Source: Acetobacteraceae bacterium
GTDB taxonomy: Bacteria; Pseudomonadota; Alphaproteobacteria; Acetobacterales; Acetobacteraceae
Direction of reading: 5' to 3'
DNA length: 5,912 nt
Assembly: GCA_003164305.1 (NCBI GenBank)
Contig: PLSZ01000098.1
Location: 13,454 to 19,365 of the forward strand
A program made the translations under genes and the position numbers. Positions 5,533-5,912 of this stretch are shown here, in pieces. The notes below the pieces were generated by a model that was given only the letters and a program-made list of their open reading frames with translations, was not told the DNA's origin and ran no database searches. The first letter of the stretch is position 1; every line of letters begins with the position of its first letter.

Positions 5533-5912
5533 ATGTTTCGTCTTGATGACAAGGCCGCCCTGGTGACCGGGGCCTCCGGCGGGATCGGCGCCGCGATCGC
5601 TCGCGCGCTGCATGCGCAGGGTGCGAAGGTCGTGCTGAGCGGCACGCGGATGGAGCGGCTGGAGGAACTGGCCAAGGATCTGGGTGAGGGCGCGTTCGTT
5701 TGTCCGGCGGATCTGCGCGACGCGGCGGAGCCGATTGCCCTGATCGAGGCGGCCGAGAAGGTCGCCGGTCCGTTGCACATCGTGGTGAACAACGCCGGCA
5801 TGACGCGCGACATGCTGGCGCTGCGCATGAAGGACGAGGACTGGCAGATCGTGCTGGACGTCGATCTGACCGCCCCGTTCCGGCTGACCCGGGCGGCGTT
5901 GAAGGGCATGCT
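5533..5912 (+). CDS. fabG: 3-oxoacyl-ACP reductase FabG, 5' part (cut by window end)
   Basis: A short-chain dehydrogenase that reduces 3-oxoacyl-ACP to 3-hydroxyacyl-ACP with NADPH. Only the first 126 residues (of about 245) are present. The Rossmann fold begins at once: ALVTGASGGIGAAIA (9-23) has the TGxxxGIG dinucleotide motif. SGTR (36-39) ends strand 2 and its Arg is suited to the NADPH 2'-phosphate. ADLRD (59-63) is the adenine-binding Asp region. NNAG is at 86-89, followed by TRDMLALRMKDEDW, very close to E. coli FabG. In DVDLTAPFRL (109-118) Asp111 sits where E. coli FabG has the tetrad Asn (TNLSSVF); see findings. The Ser-Tyr-Lys part of the active site lies beyond the edge. GGGAGG (5520-5525) is the ribosome binding site. 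It starts 14 bp after fabD. Confidence 0.95.
   Translation, partial: MFRLDDKAALVTGASGGIGAAIARALHAQGAKVVLSGTRMERLEELAKDLGEGAFVCPADLRDAAEPIALIEAAEKVAGPLHIVVNNAGMTRDMLALRMKDEDWQIVLDVDLTAPFRLTRAALKGM

Noticed and set aside
1..5912. Mobile element, CRISPR or RNA gene
   Set aside because: No transposase or integrase, no terminal inverted repeats, no regularly spaced repeat array, and no tRNA- or rRNA-like sequence was seen on either strand.

Overview
The window looks like chromosomal DNA of a GC-rich alphaproteobacterium, most likely in the Rhodospirillales/Acetobacteraceae area. This rests on the strong G/C third-position bias, the style of the FabD and FabG proteins (FabD with AND-NGGGQVVISG, FabG with TGASGGIG and SGTR), and a promoter in front of a CsbD-type gene that matches the alphaproteobacterial general-stress (EcfG) consensus. 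The taxon is inferred from protein style, not from a search.

Layout, left to right. Positions 1-174 are a leader with no convincing gene, perhaps the last codons of an upstream gene, and an 8-bp direct repeat spaced by two helical turns. Positions 175-2764 hold a two-gene plus-strand unit: a 12-helix MFS transporter (175-1515) and, 28 bp later, a 406-residue LVIVD-repeat beta-propeller protein of unknown function (1544-2764). They are probably co-transcribed and may serve the same unidentified metabolite. Positions 2784-3450 on the minus strand carry a type II toxin-antitoxin module. An AbrB/SpoVT-type antitoxin (3169-3450) is followed, with a 20-bp overlap, by a VapC-like PIN ribonuclease (2784-3188). 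A sigma70-like promoter with a tandem repeat over the -10 lies upstream. A hairpin sits between the converging propeller and toxin genes.

Positions 3585-4431 form a small stress/envelope island on the plus strand: an EcfG-type promoter (GGAAC-N16-CGTT), a CsbD-family protein (3674-3856), a 56-residue two-helix glycine-rich membrane protein of DUF3309 type (3904-4074), and a 79-residue two-helix membrane protein (4192-4431). The gap before the last gene holds a cluster of hairpins, including a perfect 12-bp stem.

Positions 4559-5912 begin the core fatty-acid synthesis operon: fabD (malonyl-CoA:ACP transacylase, complete) and, 14 bp later, fabG (3-oxoacyl-ACP reductase), cut by the right edge. 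FabD makes malonyl-ACP, and FabG reduces the 3-oxoacyl-ACP formed when malonyl-ACP is condensed.

I see no insertion sequence, CRISPR array, rRNA or tRNA. The most interesting items are the stress promoter, which is nearly symmetric and faces both csbD and the toxin-antitoxin module; the histidine-rich propeller paired with a transporter; the hairpin-rich leader of the 79-residue membrane protein; and an Asp in place of the usual catalytic Asn in FabG.
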